From HRBIN12 sp964640965 (lineage in GTDB: Bacteria; Actinomycetota; UBA4738; HRBIN12), in contig CAZXJB010000007.1 in the NCBI GenBank assembly GCA_964640965.1, positions 1 through 37,866 on the forward strand: a stretch of 37,866 nt of DNA, written 5' to 3'. Below, piece after piece: positions 24,224 through 31,600 of the stretch. Each line of letters opens with the position of its first letter. The first letter of the stretch is position 1. The notes below the pieces were generated by a model, which was not told the origin of the DNA, ran no database searches, and saw only the letters and a program-made list of their open reading frames with translations. A program made the position numbers and the translations under genes.

Positions 24224-25438
24224 TCAGTGGGCGACCGCCGCCGCGCCGTGCTCGTCCACCAGCGCCCCCGTGACGAACCGCTCGAGCGAGAAGGGCGCCG
24301 CGAGCGGGTGGGGCCGGCCGTTCGCGATCGTGTCCGCGTACACGAAGCCCGAGCCCGGTGTTGCCTTGAAGCCCCCCGTGCCCCAGCCGCAGTTGACGAA
24401 CAGTCCCTCGATCGGGGTCGGGCCGATGATCGGTGAGGCGTCGGGGCTCACGTCGACGATCCCGGCCCAGGTCCTGAGCAGCTGGGCGTGGCGGAAGATC
24501 GGGAACAGCTCGAGGGCGGCCGCCATCTGGTGCTCGATCACGTGGAACGAGCCGCGCTGGGCGTAGCCGTTGTACGCGTCGATCCCCGCCCCCATGACGA
24601 GCTCGCCCTTGTCGGCCTGCGAGACGTACACGTGCACCGCGTTGGACATCACCACGCAGCCGAGGACCGGCTCGTACAGGTTCGAGACCAGGGCCTGCAG
24701 CGGGTGCGACTGCAGCGGCAGCCGGATGCCGAGCATGGAGGCGAGCACGCTCGTGTGACCGGCCGCGGCGAGCGCGACCCGCCCGGCCCGCACGTCCCCG
24801 CGGGTGGTCCGCACGCCCACCACCCGGTCGCCGTCTCGCAGGAAGCCGGTCACCTCGGCGTGCTCGACGATGTCCACGCCGAGCTCGCTCGCGCGCGTCG
24901 CGTACGCCCAGGCCACGCGGTCGTGCCGGGCCACGCCGCCCCGGCGCTGCAGCGTCGCCCCGAGGATCGGGTACCGCACGTCGGGCGAGACGTTGACGAT
25001 GGGGCAGAGGGCCTTCACCTCCGCCGGCTCGAGCCACTCGGCGTCGATGCCGTTCAGGCGGTTGGCCTCCACCCGCCGGACGGAGGAGCGGACGTCGCCG
25101 AGGGAGTGCGCGAGGTTCAGCACGCCCCGCTGGCTGAACTGCAGGTCCCAGTCGAGCTCGTCCTCAAGCCTCTCCCAGAGCTTCAGCGAGTGCTCGTAGA
25201 TGGCAGCCGAGGCGTCCCAGAGGTAGTTGGAGCGGATGATCGTCGTGTTGCGCGCCATGTTGCCGCCGGCCAGCCACCCGCGCTCGAGCACGCACACGTC
25301 GCGGATGCCGTGGTTCCGCGCGAGGTAGTAGGCGGTCGCCAGGCCGTGCCCGCCCCCGCCGACGATGACGACCTCGTAGGAGGCCTTGGGGTCGGCCGAC
25401 CGCCACAGGCGCTCGGGCTCCGGATGCGAGGCTGGCAT
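24224..25438 (-). CDS. soxB: Sarcosine oxidase, beta subunit
   Basis: This 404-residue flavoprotein carries the catalytic amine-oxidising site of the heterotetramer. The FAD motif is VVIVGGGGHGLATAYYLAR at about residue 23. The LQRRGGVARHD segment places H172 at the position where the covalent FMN histidine of characterised beta subunits lies. GWGTGGFKATPGSG near the C-terminus lines the active site. ATG 25438 is chosen because it opens a typical N-terminus and is preceded by a -10-like TAGCCT only seven bases away, suggesting leaderless transcription. It is the first gene of soxBDAG and diverges from iclR. Confidence 0.94.
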   Translation of the reverse strand: MPASHPEPERLWRSADPKASYEVVIVGGGGHGLATAYYLARNHGIRDVCVLERGWLAGGNMARNTTIIRSNYLWDASAAIYEHSLKLWERLEDELDWDLQFSQRGVLNLAHSLGDVRSSVRRVEANRLNGIDAEWLEPAEVKALCPIVNVSPDVRYPILGATLQRRGGVARHDRVAWAYATRASELGVDIVEHAEVTGFLRDGDRVVGVRTTRGDVRAGRVALAAAGHTSVLASMLGIRLPLQSHPLQALVSNLYEPVLGCVVMSNAVHVYVSQADKGELVMGAGIDAYNGYAQRGSFHVIEHQMAAALELFPIFRHAQLLRTWAGIVDVSPDASPIIGPTPIEGLFVNCGWGTGGFKATPGSGFVYADTIANGRPHPLAAPFSLERFVTGALVDEHGAAAVAH

Positions 25439-25445
25439 CGTGCGG

Positions 25446-25451
25446 AGGCTA
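25446..25451 (-). promoter_or_regulatory. Candidate -10 element for soxBDAG
   Basis: TAGCCT reads towards soxB and ends seven bases before its ATG, so transcription would start at or next to the start codon. No good -35 is visible, which may mean an activator is needed. Confidence 0.4.
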
Positions 25452-25485
25452 CCCGGCCACCACGGCCTCGGGGGACCGGGGCGTC

Positions 25486-25516
25486 GCCCCCTGCGCAACG
25501 GGGATGCGCAGGGGGC
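25486..25516. promoter_or_regulatory. 31-bp palindrome in the iclR-soxB gap
   Basis: A perfect inverted repeat has 12-base arms (25486-25497 and 25505-25516) and a 7-base spacer. Each arm contains TGCGCA, and TGCGCAAC at 25492-25499 also occurs at 11940-11947 before the demethylation operon. It lies between the two divergent promoters and is the most likely IclR binding site. Confidence 0.6.
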
Positions 25517-25523
25517 CACGATG

Positions 25524-25532
25524 TGGTAGCGT
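25524..25532 (+). promoter_or_regulatory. Candidate extended -10 promoter for iclR
   Basis: TGG-TAGCGT is an extended -10 (TGn plus TANNNT) directly downstream of the 31-bp palindrome. The palindrome would cover the -35 region, consistent with autoregulation. Confidence 0.4.
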
Positions 25533-25573
25533 TCGCGCCTCCGAGGGACGACCTGTCTGCGGTGGGGGCTCGG

Positions 25574-26356
25574 ATGGAGGACGGCGGCAACCTGCAGTCG
25601 GTTCGGCGAGCGATCAGCGCGCTCGAGCACATCTCCGACGCGGGCGAGCTCGGCGTGAGCGAGCTGGGGCGACGCCTCGGCGTCCACAAGGCGACGGCCT
25701 CCCGGCTCGTCGCGACCCTCGCCGAGCGCGGCCTGCTCGAGCGCGATCCCGCGACCGAGAAGTACCGCCTGGGGTTCGGGCTCATCCGGCTCGCTGGGGC
25801 CGCGATGGCCGAGCTCGAGATCGTCCGCGTCGCGCGCCCGCTCCTCGAGGAGCTCGCCGACCGGACGCGCGAGACCGTGAACCTCGGCGTGCTCTCCGGC
25901 GACTCGGTGGTCTACGTGGACCAGGTCACGGGTAGCCGCTCGGTCGTCTCGGTGAACTGGGTGGGGCGGCGGACGCCGCTGCACTGCACCTCGAACGGCA
26001 AGGTGCTCCTCGCCTGGATGGAGCCCCCCCGCCGTCGGCAGCTCCTCGCCCGGCTGGAGCCGTTCACCGAGCGGACGATCACGGATGCCTCGCAGCTCGA
26101 GGAGCAGCTCGAGCAGGTGCGCCGCCGGGGCTACGGGCAGACCCTCGAGGAGCTCGAGGAGGGCCTGAACGCGGTCGCCGCGCCGGTCCGTCAGGCCGAC
26201 GGGAAGGTGGTGGCCGCGCTCTCGGTGAGCGGTCCGGCGTTCCGGCTCCGGCCGATCGACCTGCCACGGGTCGCCCGCCACACGATGGAGATCGCCGACG
26301 CCATCTCGCGTCGGCTCGGGTACGTCGAGCGACGTTCGGCGTTCGCAGGGAGGTGA
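25574..26356 (+). CDS. IclR family transcriptional regulator
   Basis: This 260-residue protein has an N-terminal winged helix (QSVRRAISALEHI, GVSELGRRLGVHKATASRLVATL) and a C-terminal IclR effector domain (TVNLGVLSGDSVVYVDQV, PLHCTSNGKVLLAW, VAAPVRQADGKVVAALSVSG). It is the only regulator inside the betaine locus and diverges from soxB, so it is the leading candidate to sense a pathway metabolite such as betaine, dimethylglycine or sarcosine. ATG 25574 is used; GTG 25562 gives four more residues and is equally possible. The long frame upstream is a soxB shadow. The downstream PLP-enzyme gene begins three bases after its stop. Confidence 0.9.
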   Translation: MEDGGNLQSVRRAISALEHISDAGELGVSELGRRLGVHKATASRLVATLAERGLLERDPATEKYRLGFGLIRLAGAAMAELEIVRVARPLLEELADRTRETVNLGVLSGDSVVYVDQVTGSRSVVSVNWVGRRTPLHCTSNGKVLLAWMEPPRRRQLLARLEPFTERTITDASQLEEQLEQVRRRGYGQTLEELEEGLNAVAAPVRQADGKVVAALSVSGPAFRLRPIDLPRVARHTMEIADAISRRLGYVERRSAFAGR

Positions 26357-26359
26357 GCG

Positions 26360-27433
26360 ATGGGAGTCACGTGGGATCGGTACCGTCGGCCGGTCGGCTC
26401 GCTGCTCGATGCTGTCGGGGCGACGCCGCTCGTACGGCTCGGCCGCATCGCCCCCGAGATCGAGCTCTCCGCGAAGGTCGAGTGGTACGGCCCCACGGGC
26501 TCGGTGAAGGACCGGATCTACCGGTTCATGCTCGAGCGCGCCGAGGAGCGGGGCGAGCTGCGCCCCGGCATGACGGTGATGGAGTGCACGACCGGCAACG
26601 CCGGCATCGCCTGCGCCGCCGTCGCGGCCATCAAGGGCTACCCCTGCACGATCATCATGCCGGAGGGCATGGGGGAAGAGCGCAAGAAGCTCATCCGGGC
26701 CTACGGGGCCGAGCTCATCCTGACCCCCGGCGGTGAGTCCGACGTCGACCTCGCGCTCGCGAAGATGGAGGAGCTGCGCGCGGCCGACCCCGACCGGTAC
26801 TTCGTGCCGGCCGAGTTCGAGAACCCCGACAACATCGAGGCCCACCGGCTCACGACCGCTCCGGAGATCTGGGACCAGATGGAGGGCCGGATCGACGCGG
26901 TCGTCGCGGCCCAGGGCACCGGCGGCTGGATCAGCGGGGTCGGTCGGTTCCTGCGCGAGCGCGGCGCCCCGACGCGCGTCTACACGGCCGAGCCCGCGGA
27001 GTGCGCGCTCATCTCCGCCAGGCGGTGGGGGCCGCACGGGATCGCCGGCATCGGCGACGGCATCGTGCCGAAGAACCTCGACCTCGCGGTGATCGACGGG
27101 GTCGTGGCGGTGCCGACCGAGGAGGCGCGCGCGATGACCCGGCGGCTCGCGCACGAGGAGGGCATCTTCTGCGGGACCTCCTCCGGCTGCAACGTGGCCG
27201 CGGCGCTCGAGGTGGCCCGGGCCCATCCCGAGCTGCGCCGGATCGTGACGGTCGTCGCCGACTCGGGCCAGCGGTACTTCTCCTCGGCGCTGTTCGGGGA
27301 CGAGGTGGAGCGGGTCGAGATCCCCGAGCGCGAGCACCAGCTCGACGAGCACACGGTCGCGATGCTCGACGCCCACGCGGATCGGCTCGAGGTGCTGTGG
27401 GTCGGCGCCGGGCAGCCCGACCTCGTGAACTGA
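26360..27433 (+). CDS. Cysteine synthase-family PLP-dependent enzyme
   Basis: This 357-residue fold-type II PLP enzyme resembles O-acetylserine sulfhydrylase and cystathionine beta-synthase catalytic domains. It has GATPLVRLGRIAP, the Schiff-base lysine in PTGSVKDRIY, the substrate loop ECTTGNAGIA (TTGNAGI in place of the usual TSGNTGI), the phosphate-binding GTGGWISGVGRFL, and SSGCNVAAAL near the end. The altered loop means sulfhydrylase activity should not be assumed. It is three bases behind iclR, with GGGAGG before its ATG, so the two are likely co-transcribed. Possible roles include use of serine made from pathway glycine and methylene-THF; this is speculation from position. Confidence 0.8.
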   Translation: MGVTWDRYRRPVGSLLDAVGATPLVRLGRIAPEIELSAKVEWYGPTGSVKDRIYRFMLERAEERGELRPGMTVMECTTGNAGIACAAVAAIKGYPCTIIMPEGMGEERKKLIRAYGAELILTPGGESDVDLALAKMEELRAADPDRYFVPAEFENPDNIEAHRLTTAPEIWDQMEGRIDAVVAAQGTGGWISGVGRFLRERGAPTRVYTAEPAECALISARRWGPHGIAGIGDGIVPKNLDLAVIDGVVAVPTEEARAMTRRLAHEEGIFCGTSSGCNVAAALEVARAHPELRRIVTVVADSGQRYFSSALFGDEVERVEIPEREHQLDEHTVAMLDAHADRLEVLWVGAGQPDLVN

Positions 27434-27462
27434 GTGAACCGAACCCCCGGGCCGGGCCCGGC

Positions 27463-27478
27463 TTGAACCGCCGTTCAG
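27463..27478. promoter_or_regulatory. TetR-type operator and promoter before the acyl-CoA dehydrogenase gene
   Basis: TGAAC-CGCC-GTTCA (27464-27477) is an inverted repeat shared with two sites in the tetR-PYROXD2 gap. TTGAAC at 27463-27468 can serve as a -35, and TATGCT at 27488-27493 is a good -10, though their spacing of 19 is long. The regulator encoded at 29785 is the obvious ligand. Confidence 0.6.
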
Positions 27479-27503
27479 GCATCGGGGTATGCTTCGGCTC
27501 GCC

Positions 27504-28697
27504 ATGCGGACCGAGCCCTGGGGCACCTACCCGATGTCGGAGGAGGACCGCCGGATCTGGGAGACGGCCCGGCGCTTCGTCGACGAGGAGCTGATCCCCT
27601 GGGAGGTCCACGCCGAGGAGCACGGCGGCCGGATCCCCGACGAGGTCCGCGAGCGCCATCGCCAGCGGGCGATGGAGCTCGGCCTGTCCGCGATGAACAT
27701 GCCGCGGGAGCTCGGGGGCGGCGGGTTCACGACGTTCCAGCAGGTGCTGGTCTCCGAGCAGATCGGGCGTGTCACCAACGCCCTCGGGTGGTGCATCCAC
27801 ACCCCGCCGTCGTGGGCGCCGGAGGTCGTGACGCCCGAGCAGCTCGAGCGCTGGATCGTGCCGACGATCCGCGGCGAGCGTCACGAGTGCTACGCGATCA
27901 CCGAGGAGGGCGCGGGCTCCGACGTGGACGCGATCGCCTCGACGGCCCGTCGCGAGGGGGACGGGTACGTGCTGAACGGCACGAAGTGGCACGTGACCTC
28001 GTTCAACGTGGCCGACTACTGCTTCTTCCAGGCCAAGCTCGCGAACGGCCCGCACGCCGGCGAGCACGCGATGTTCTTCGTGGATAAGGACACGCCGGGC
28101 GTCCGGCTCGTCCGGGAGCCCGCCTACTCCCACACCTACCCCGACACCCACGCCATCGTCGCGTTCGAGGACGTGCGCGTGCCCGCCTCGCACCTGATCG
28201 GGGAGGAGGGGGATGGGCTCTCCTTCACGTACGCGTGGTTCCGGTACGAGCGCCTCATGATCGCCGCGCGCTGCTGCGGCGCGGCCGAGCGCCTGATCGA
28301 GGAGGCCACGGCCTTCGCGAAGGAGCGGGTGCAGTTCGGTCGCCCCATCATCGAGCACCAGGCCGTCGCGCACATGCTCGCCGACTCGCTCACCGAGCTG
28401 TGGGCAGCCCGCCTCATGACCTACGAGCTCGCCAGGGACATCGACCGCGGGGTGGACGTGAAGGTGCAGCACGCGCGCTGCTCGATGGCCAAGCTCTTCG
28501 CGAGCGAGATGGCCAACCGCGTCGCTGACCGGGCCGTGCAGATCTTCGGCGGCCGCGGCTACATGCGCGAGAACGTGGCCGAGCGCTTCTACCGGGAGCT
28601 CCGCGTGGAGCGGATCTGGGAGGGCACCTCGGAGATCCAGCGGAACATCATCGCCGACCAGCTCGCGAAGCGCGGCGTGCGGACGCTCGTGGGATGA
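27504..28697 (+). CDS. Acyl-CoA dehydrogenase
   Basis: This FAD-dependent dehydrogenase of about 397 residues introduces a double bond into an acyl-CoA thioester. Landmarks are the FAD/substrate segment CYAITEEGAGSD, the middle beta domain GTKWHVTSFNVADY, KERVQFGRPIIEHQAV, the FAD-binding QIFGGRGYMRE, and the C-terminal RIWEGTSEIQRNI, whose EGTSE glutamate matches the catalytic base of many family members. Chain length cannot be told. ATG 27504 is preferred: the upstream in-frame ATG at 27489 lies within a TATGCT -10 box, and transcription would start near 27500, giving a nearly leaderless message. The DinB-like gene follows after ten bases. Confidence 0.88.
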   Translation: MRTEPWGTYPMSEEDRRIWETARRFVDEELIPWEVHAEEHGGRIPDEVRERHRQRAMELGLSAMNMPRELGGGGFTTFQQVLVSEQIGRVTNALGWCIHTPPSWAPEVVTPEQLERWIVPTIRGERHECYAITEEGAGSDVDAIASTARREGDGYVLNGTKWHVTSFNVADYCFFQAKLANGPHAGEHAMFFVDKDTPGVRLVREPAYSHTYPDTHAIVAFEDVRVPASHLIGEEGDGLSFTYAWFRYERLMIAARCCGAAERLIEEATAFAKERVQFGRPIIEHQAVAHMLADSLTELWAARLMTYELARDIDRGVDVKVQHARCSMAKLFASEMANRVADRAVQIFGGRGYMRENVAERFYRELRVERIWEGTSEIQRNIIADQLAKRGVRTLVG

Positions 28698-28707
28698 AGG
28701 AGGGGAC

Positions 28708-29166
28708 GTGACCGACAAGCAGACGCTCACCGAGCGCGAACGGAACGCCTGGGCCGAGCTGCGGCAGCTCGTCGACGGGCTGCCGCGGGAGCGCCTCGAG
28801 GAGGAGGCGGTGACGGCCGACGGCTGGACGGTCAAGGACGTGCTCTGGCACATCGCGCACTGGTGGAACCACTTCGCCGACCTCCTCGACGCGATGCGTG
28901 AGGGCACCTTCGTCGAGCCGCCCGAGGACGAGGAGGCCACCGACGCCGAGAACGCCCGGGTGCTCGAGGAGTCCCGCTCGATGTCGCTCGAGGAGGTCGA
29001 GCGCGGGCTCGAGGCCGCGCGCGAGCGCATGCTCGCGGCCTGGGAGGCCCTGCCCGAGGTCGACGAGCCGGCCGAGCGCTGGTTCGGCTGGGAGACGTAC
29101 GAGCACTACGAGGAGCACCTCGCCGACCTCCGCCGCTTCGCCGGCGTCGGGGGCGCGGCGGGCTAG
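28708..29166 (+). CDS. DinB-like four-helix protein
   Basis: This 152-residue protein resembles the DinB/mycothiol-dependent maleylpyruvate isomerase-like fold: a helix with GWTVKDVLWHIAHWWNHF supplying one metal histidine set and a C-terminal helix with YEHYEEHLADLRRF supplying others. Members bind a metal and act as thiol-dependent transferases or have no known role. The start is GTG 28708 behind a strong AAGGAGGGG. It probably shares the acyl-CoA dehydrogenase transcript. Its stop is four bases from the tetR stop on the other strand. Confidence 0.72.
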   Translation: MTDKQTLTERERNAWAELRQLVDGLPRERLEEEAVTADGWTVKDVLWHIAHWWNHFADLLDAMREGTFVEPPEDEEATDAENARVLEESRSMSLEEVERGLEAARERMLAAWEALPEVDEPAERWFGWETYEHYEEHLADLRRFAGVGGAAG

Positions 29167-29170
29167 GGGC

Positions 29171-29785
29171 TCAGAGGCGGAAGCCGAGCTCGTTCGCGGC
29201 GACCTCCATGCACGTGCGGTGCATGCGCTCGGGGGTCACCTGGGGGTCGTTCATCACGACCTGGATCGCGAGGCCGTCGACCAGGCAGGCCAGGCGCAGC
29301 GCGAGCTCGTCGGCGGGCACGGTGGAGGTGAACTCGCCCGAGGCCTGCCCGGTGCGGATGATCTCGGCGATCTGGTTCCGCCACCGCTGGTCGAGGGCCT
29401 CGCGATCCCGGGCCATCTCGGCGTCGCGCAGCGCCCGGACCCAGACCTCGATCCACAGCGCCCACTCGTCGAGGCGCCCGTACTCGGGCAGGTAGCCGGG
29501 GACCGAGAGGTCGATGAGGCGCCGCAGCTGCTCGCGGGCCGAGTCGATCCTGCGCACCTCGCGCGACATGCGCAGGTAGAACTGGTCGTTGGCGTACGTG
29601 AGCGCCTCGGCGAGCAGCCGGTCCTTGGACTCGAAGTAGTAGAGGATGAGGCCGGGGGACACGCCGGCCTGCTCGGCGATGTCGGCGATGCGCGTCTCGG
29701 CGAGACCGCGCTCGGTGATCACCCGGGCGGCGGCCTCGACGATCTCCTGGTGCCGGTCCCGGCTCCTCGTCGCGGTTCCGCTCAC
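29171..29785 (-). CDS. TetR family regulator (BetI-like C-terminal domain)
   Basis: This 204-residue protein has the TetR helix-turn-helix (ETRIADIAEQAGVSPGLILYYFESKDRLL, residues about 30-60, abbreviated by its ends TRIADIA and YYFESKD). The C-terminal region resembles the TetR_C_6/BetI-type ligand domain (DEWALWIEVWVRALRD, LACLVDGLAIQVVM). GTG 29785 is preceded by AGGAGGAGG. A consensus promoter and a perfect operator sit just upstream, so it is probably autoregulated. The same operator class precedes the acyl-CoA dehydrogenase and PYROXD2-like genes, which suggests a small regulon in acyl-CoA or amine metabolism. It should not be named betI: it lies well away from the choline genes and their gaps lack its operator. 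Confidence 0.88.
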   Translation of the reverse strand: MSGTATRSRDRHQEIVEAAARVITERGLAETRIADIAEQAGVSPGLILYYFESKDRLLAEALTYANDQFYLRMSREVRRIDSAREQLRRLIDLSVPGYLPEYGRLDEWALWIEVWVRALRDAEMARDREALDQRWRNQIAEIIRTGQASGEFTSTVPADELALRLACLVDGLAIQVVMNDPQVTPERMHRTCMEVAANELGFRL

Positions 29786-29840
29786 GTCCTCCTCCTGGTC
29801 GCCCTGAACACGGGTCGAACGGTCCCCGGCTCCGGGGCCG

Positions 29841-29860
29841 CCCTGAACCAGCGTTCAGGG
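29841..29860. promoter_or_regulatory. Perfect TetR operator upstream of tetR
   Basis: CCCTGAAC-CAGC-GTTCAGGG is a 20-base palindrome with 8-base arms, overlapping the predicted tetR transcription start. A degenerate second copy (TGAAC-N4-GTCGA) lies at 29805-29818, closer to the gene. Confidence 0.7.
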
Positions 29861-29861
29861 C

Positions 29862-29889
29862 ACTCTAGCCCGTCGGGCGGGGTTGTCAA
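29862..29889 (-). promoter_or_regulatory. Consensus promoter for tetR
   Basis: Reading on the minus strand, TTGACA (29889-29884) and TAGAGT (29867-29862) are 16 bases apart. This is the best -35/-10 pair seen in the window. Transcription would start inside the 29841-29860 operator. Confidence 0.6.
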
Positions 29890-29911
29890 CCCGAGCACCG
29901 CGCCTGCCCGC

Positions 29912-29942
29912 TTGACTCGCCGTTCAAATCCGGGGGAAGATT
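29912..29942 (+). promoter_or_regulatory. Operator and promoter for the PYROXD2-like gene
   Basis: TTGACT-CGCC-GTTCAA (29912-29927) is a third member of the TetR operator family, with CGCC in the centre as at 27469-27472. Its left arm can act as a -35, followed after 19 bases by AAGATT (29937-29942), the same geometry as before the acyl-CoA dehydrogenase gene. Confidence 0.45.
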
Positions 29943-29973
29943 CCGACGAGGTCGCCCGAAGGAGAGGGGTCCG

Positions 29974-31590
29974 ATGGCAGGCGCATACGACGCGATCATC
30001 ATCGGTGGGGGTCACAACGGGCTCGTGGCCGGCGCGTACTTCGCGCGGGCCGGGGCGCGCGCCGTGGTGCTGGAGGCGAGGCACAAGACCGGGGGCGCCG
30101 CCGACACGAGCGCGCCCTTCCCGGACCACCCCGAGATCAAGGTCACGACCTACTCGTACGTGATGTCGCTCATGCCGCCGACGATCATCCGCGAGCTCCA
30201 GCTGAAGCGGCACGGGTACGACGTCACGCCGTTCGGGCCCTACTACCAGGCGTTCCCCGACGGGCGCTCGATCAAGGTCTACGCCGACGACGCGAAGAAG
30301 TCCTACGAGTCGGTGGCGCAGTTCTCGAAGAAGGACGCCGAGACCCTGCCGCTGTGGGAGGAGTGGCTGAAGGGGGTCGCGGACGTGCTCGGGCCGCTGC
30401 TCCTGCGCGTCCCGCCCAAGCTCGGCTCGCTCGCCCTCGGCGATCTGCTCGAGACGGCCGAGACGGCCTGGCGGATGCGCAAGCTCGGCGTCCGCGGCGT
30501 CGCGAGCGTGACGAAGCTCTTCTCGATGAGCGTGACGGATCTGCTGAACGAGTGGTTCGAGTCCGACGCCGTGAAGGGCATGCTCGCGGTGAACGGGGTC
30601 ATCGGCACCTGGGCGGGGCCGGACGAGCCGGGGACCGCGTACGTCATGCTCCACCACTCGATCGGGGACGTCGGCGACGGGCACCTCGGCTCGTGGGGCT
30701 TCCAGCAGGGCGGCATGGGCGCGGTCGCCGACGCGATCCGGCGCTCGGCGGAGTCCTACGGGTGCGAGATCCGCACGAACGCCCGGGTCGCCAAGATCCT
30801 CGTGCGGGGCGGCCGCTTCGTCGGCGTCGCGCTCGAGAACGGCGAGGAGCTGTACGCCCCGATCGGCGTGACGACGGTGCACCCGAAGATCGCGTTCCTG
30901 GAGCTCGTCGACCGGGTGGAGCTCCCGCCCGACTTCGTGCGGGACATCGAGAACTGGCGCACGCGCTCGGGCGTGGTGAAGATCAACGTCGCGATGTCGG
31001 AGCTCCCCGACTTCATCGCGGACCCGGGCAAGGAGCTCCAGGACCACCACACGGGCTCGGTGGAGCTGTGCTTCTCCACCGACTACGCCGAGCGCGCGTT
31101 CCAGGACGCCCACATGGAGAAGAAGGCGGCGACCCGCCCCTTCGTGGACGGCGTGATCCCGACGACGCTCGACAAGAAGCTCTGCCCCGAGGGCATCCAC
31201 ATCTTCTCGATGTACACGCAGTGGGTGCCGCACGAGTGGAGCAAGGAGCCGCACCGCGAGGAGCTCGAGGCCTACGCCGATCGCTGCATCGACGAGTACA
31301 CGGCGCTCGCGCCGAACTTCAAGAGCGCGGTCATCGACCGGCAGATCATCGGCCCCTACGACATGGAGCAGGAGCTCGGGCTGATCGGGGGGAACATCTT
31401 CCACGGCGAGCTCGCGGTGGACCAGCTGTTCCACATGCGCCCCGCTCCGGGCTACGCGGACTACCGGACCCCGATCCGTGGCCTGTACCACGGCTCGAGC
31501 GCGACCCACGCGGGCGGCGGCGTGAACGGCATCCCCGGCTGGCAGGCCTTCCGCGCCGCGGTCAAGGACCGGGCCCTGAAGAAGAAGTAG
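29974..31590 (+). CDS. PYROXD2/phytoene desaturase-like FAD-dependent oxidoreductase
   Basis: This 538-residue protein has the CrtI/PYROXD2 pattern: AIIIGGGHNGLVAGAYFARAG at the N-terminus, EARHKTGGAADT completing the FAD site, GSWGFQQGGMGAVADAI mid-protein, and a C-terminal LYHGSSATHAGGGVNGIPG that closes on the flavin. The substrate is unknown; no carotenoid synthesis gene is nearby. ATG 29974 has AAGGAGAGG upstream. The acyl-CoA synthetase gene begins ten bases downstream, and the divergent tetR shares its control region. Confidence 0.85.
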   Translation: MAGAYDAIIIGGGHNGLVAGAYFARAGARAVVLEARHKTGGAADTSAPFPDHPEIKVTTYSYVMSLMPPTIIRELQLKRHGYDVTPFGPYYQAFPDGRSIKVYADDAKKSYESVAQFSKKDAETLPLWEEWLKGVADVLGPLLLRVPPKLGSLALGDLLETAETAWRMRKLGVRGVASVTKLFSMSVTDLLNEWFESDAVKGMLAVNGVIGTWAGPDEPGTAYVMLHHSIGDVGDGHLGSWGFQQGGMGAVADAIRRSAESYGCEIRTNARVAKILVRGGRFVGVALENGEELYAPIGVTTVHPKIAFLELVDRVELPPDFVRDIENWRTRSGVVKINVAMSELPDFIADPGKELQDHHTGSVELCFSTDYAERAFQDAHMEKKAATRPFVDGVIPTTLDKKLCPEGIHIFSMYTQWVPHEWSKEPHREELEAYADRCIDEYTALAPNFKSAVIDRQIIGPYDMEQELGLIGGNIFHGELAVDQLFHMRPAPGYADYRTPIRGLYHGSSATHAGGGVNGIPGWQAFRAAVKDRALKKK

Positions 31591-31600
31591 CCTCGGGTCC

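Noticed and set aside
27447..27462. GC palindrome after the cysteine-synthase-like gene as a terminator
   Set aside because: GCCGGGCCCGGC has no loop or T-run, and such runs are common in this composition, so it was not called.
25439..27526. Long upstream extension of the soxB frame
   Set aside because: It is antisense to iclR and the cysteine-synthase-like gene, with no family similarity; soxB starts naturally at 25438.
29171..29785. Naming this regulator betI
   Set aside because: The C-terminal domain is BetI-like, but its operators lie at acyl-CoA dehydrogenase, tetR and PYROXD2 promoters and were not seen in the choline gene gaps.
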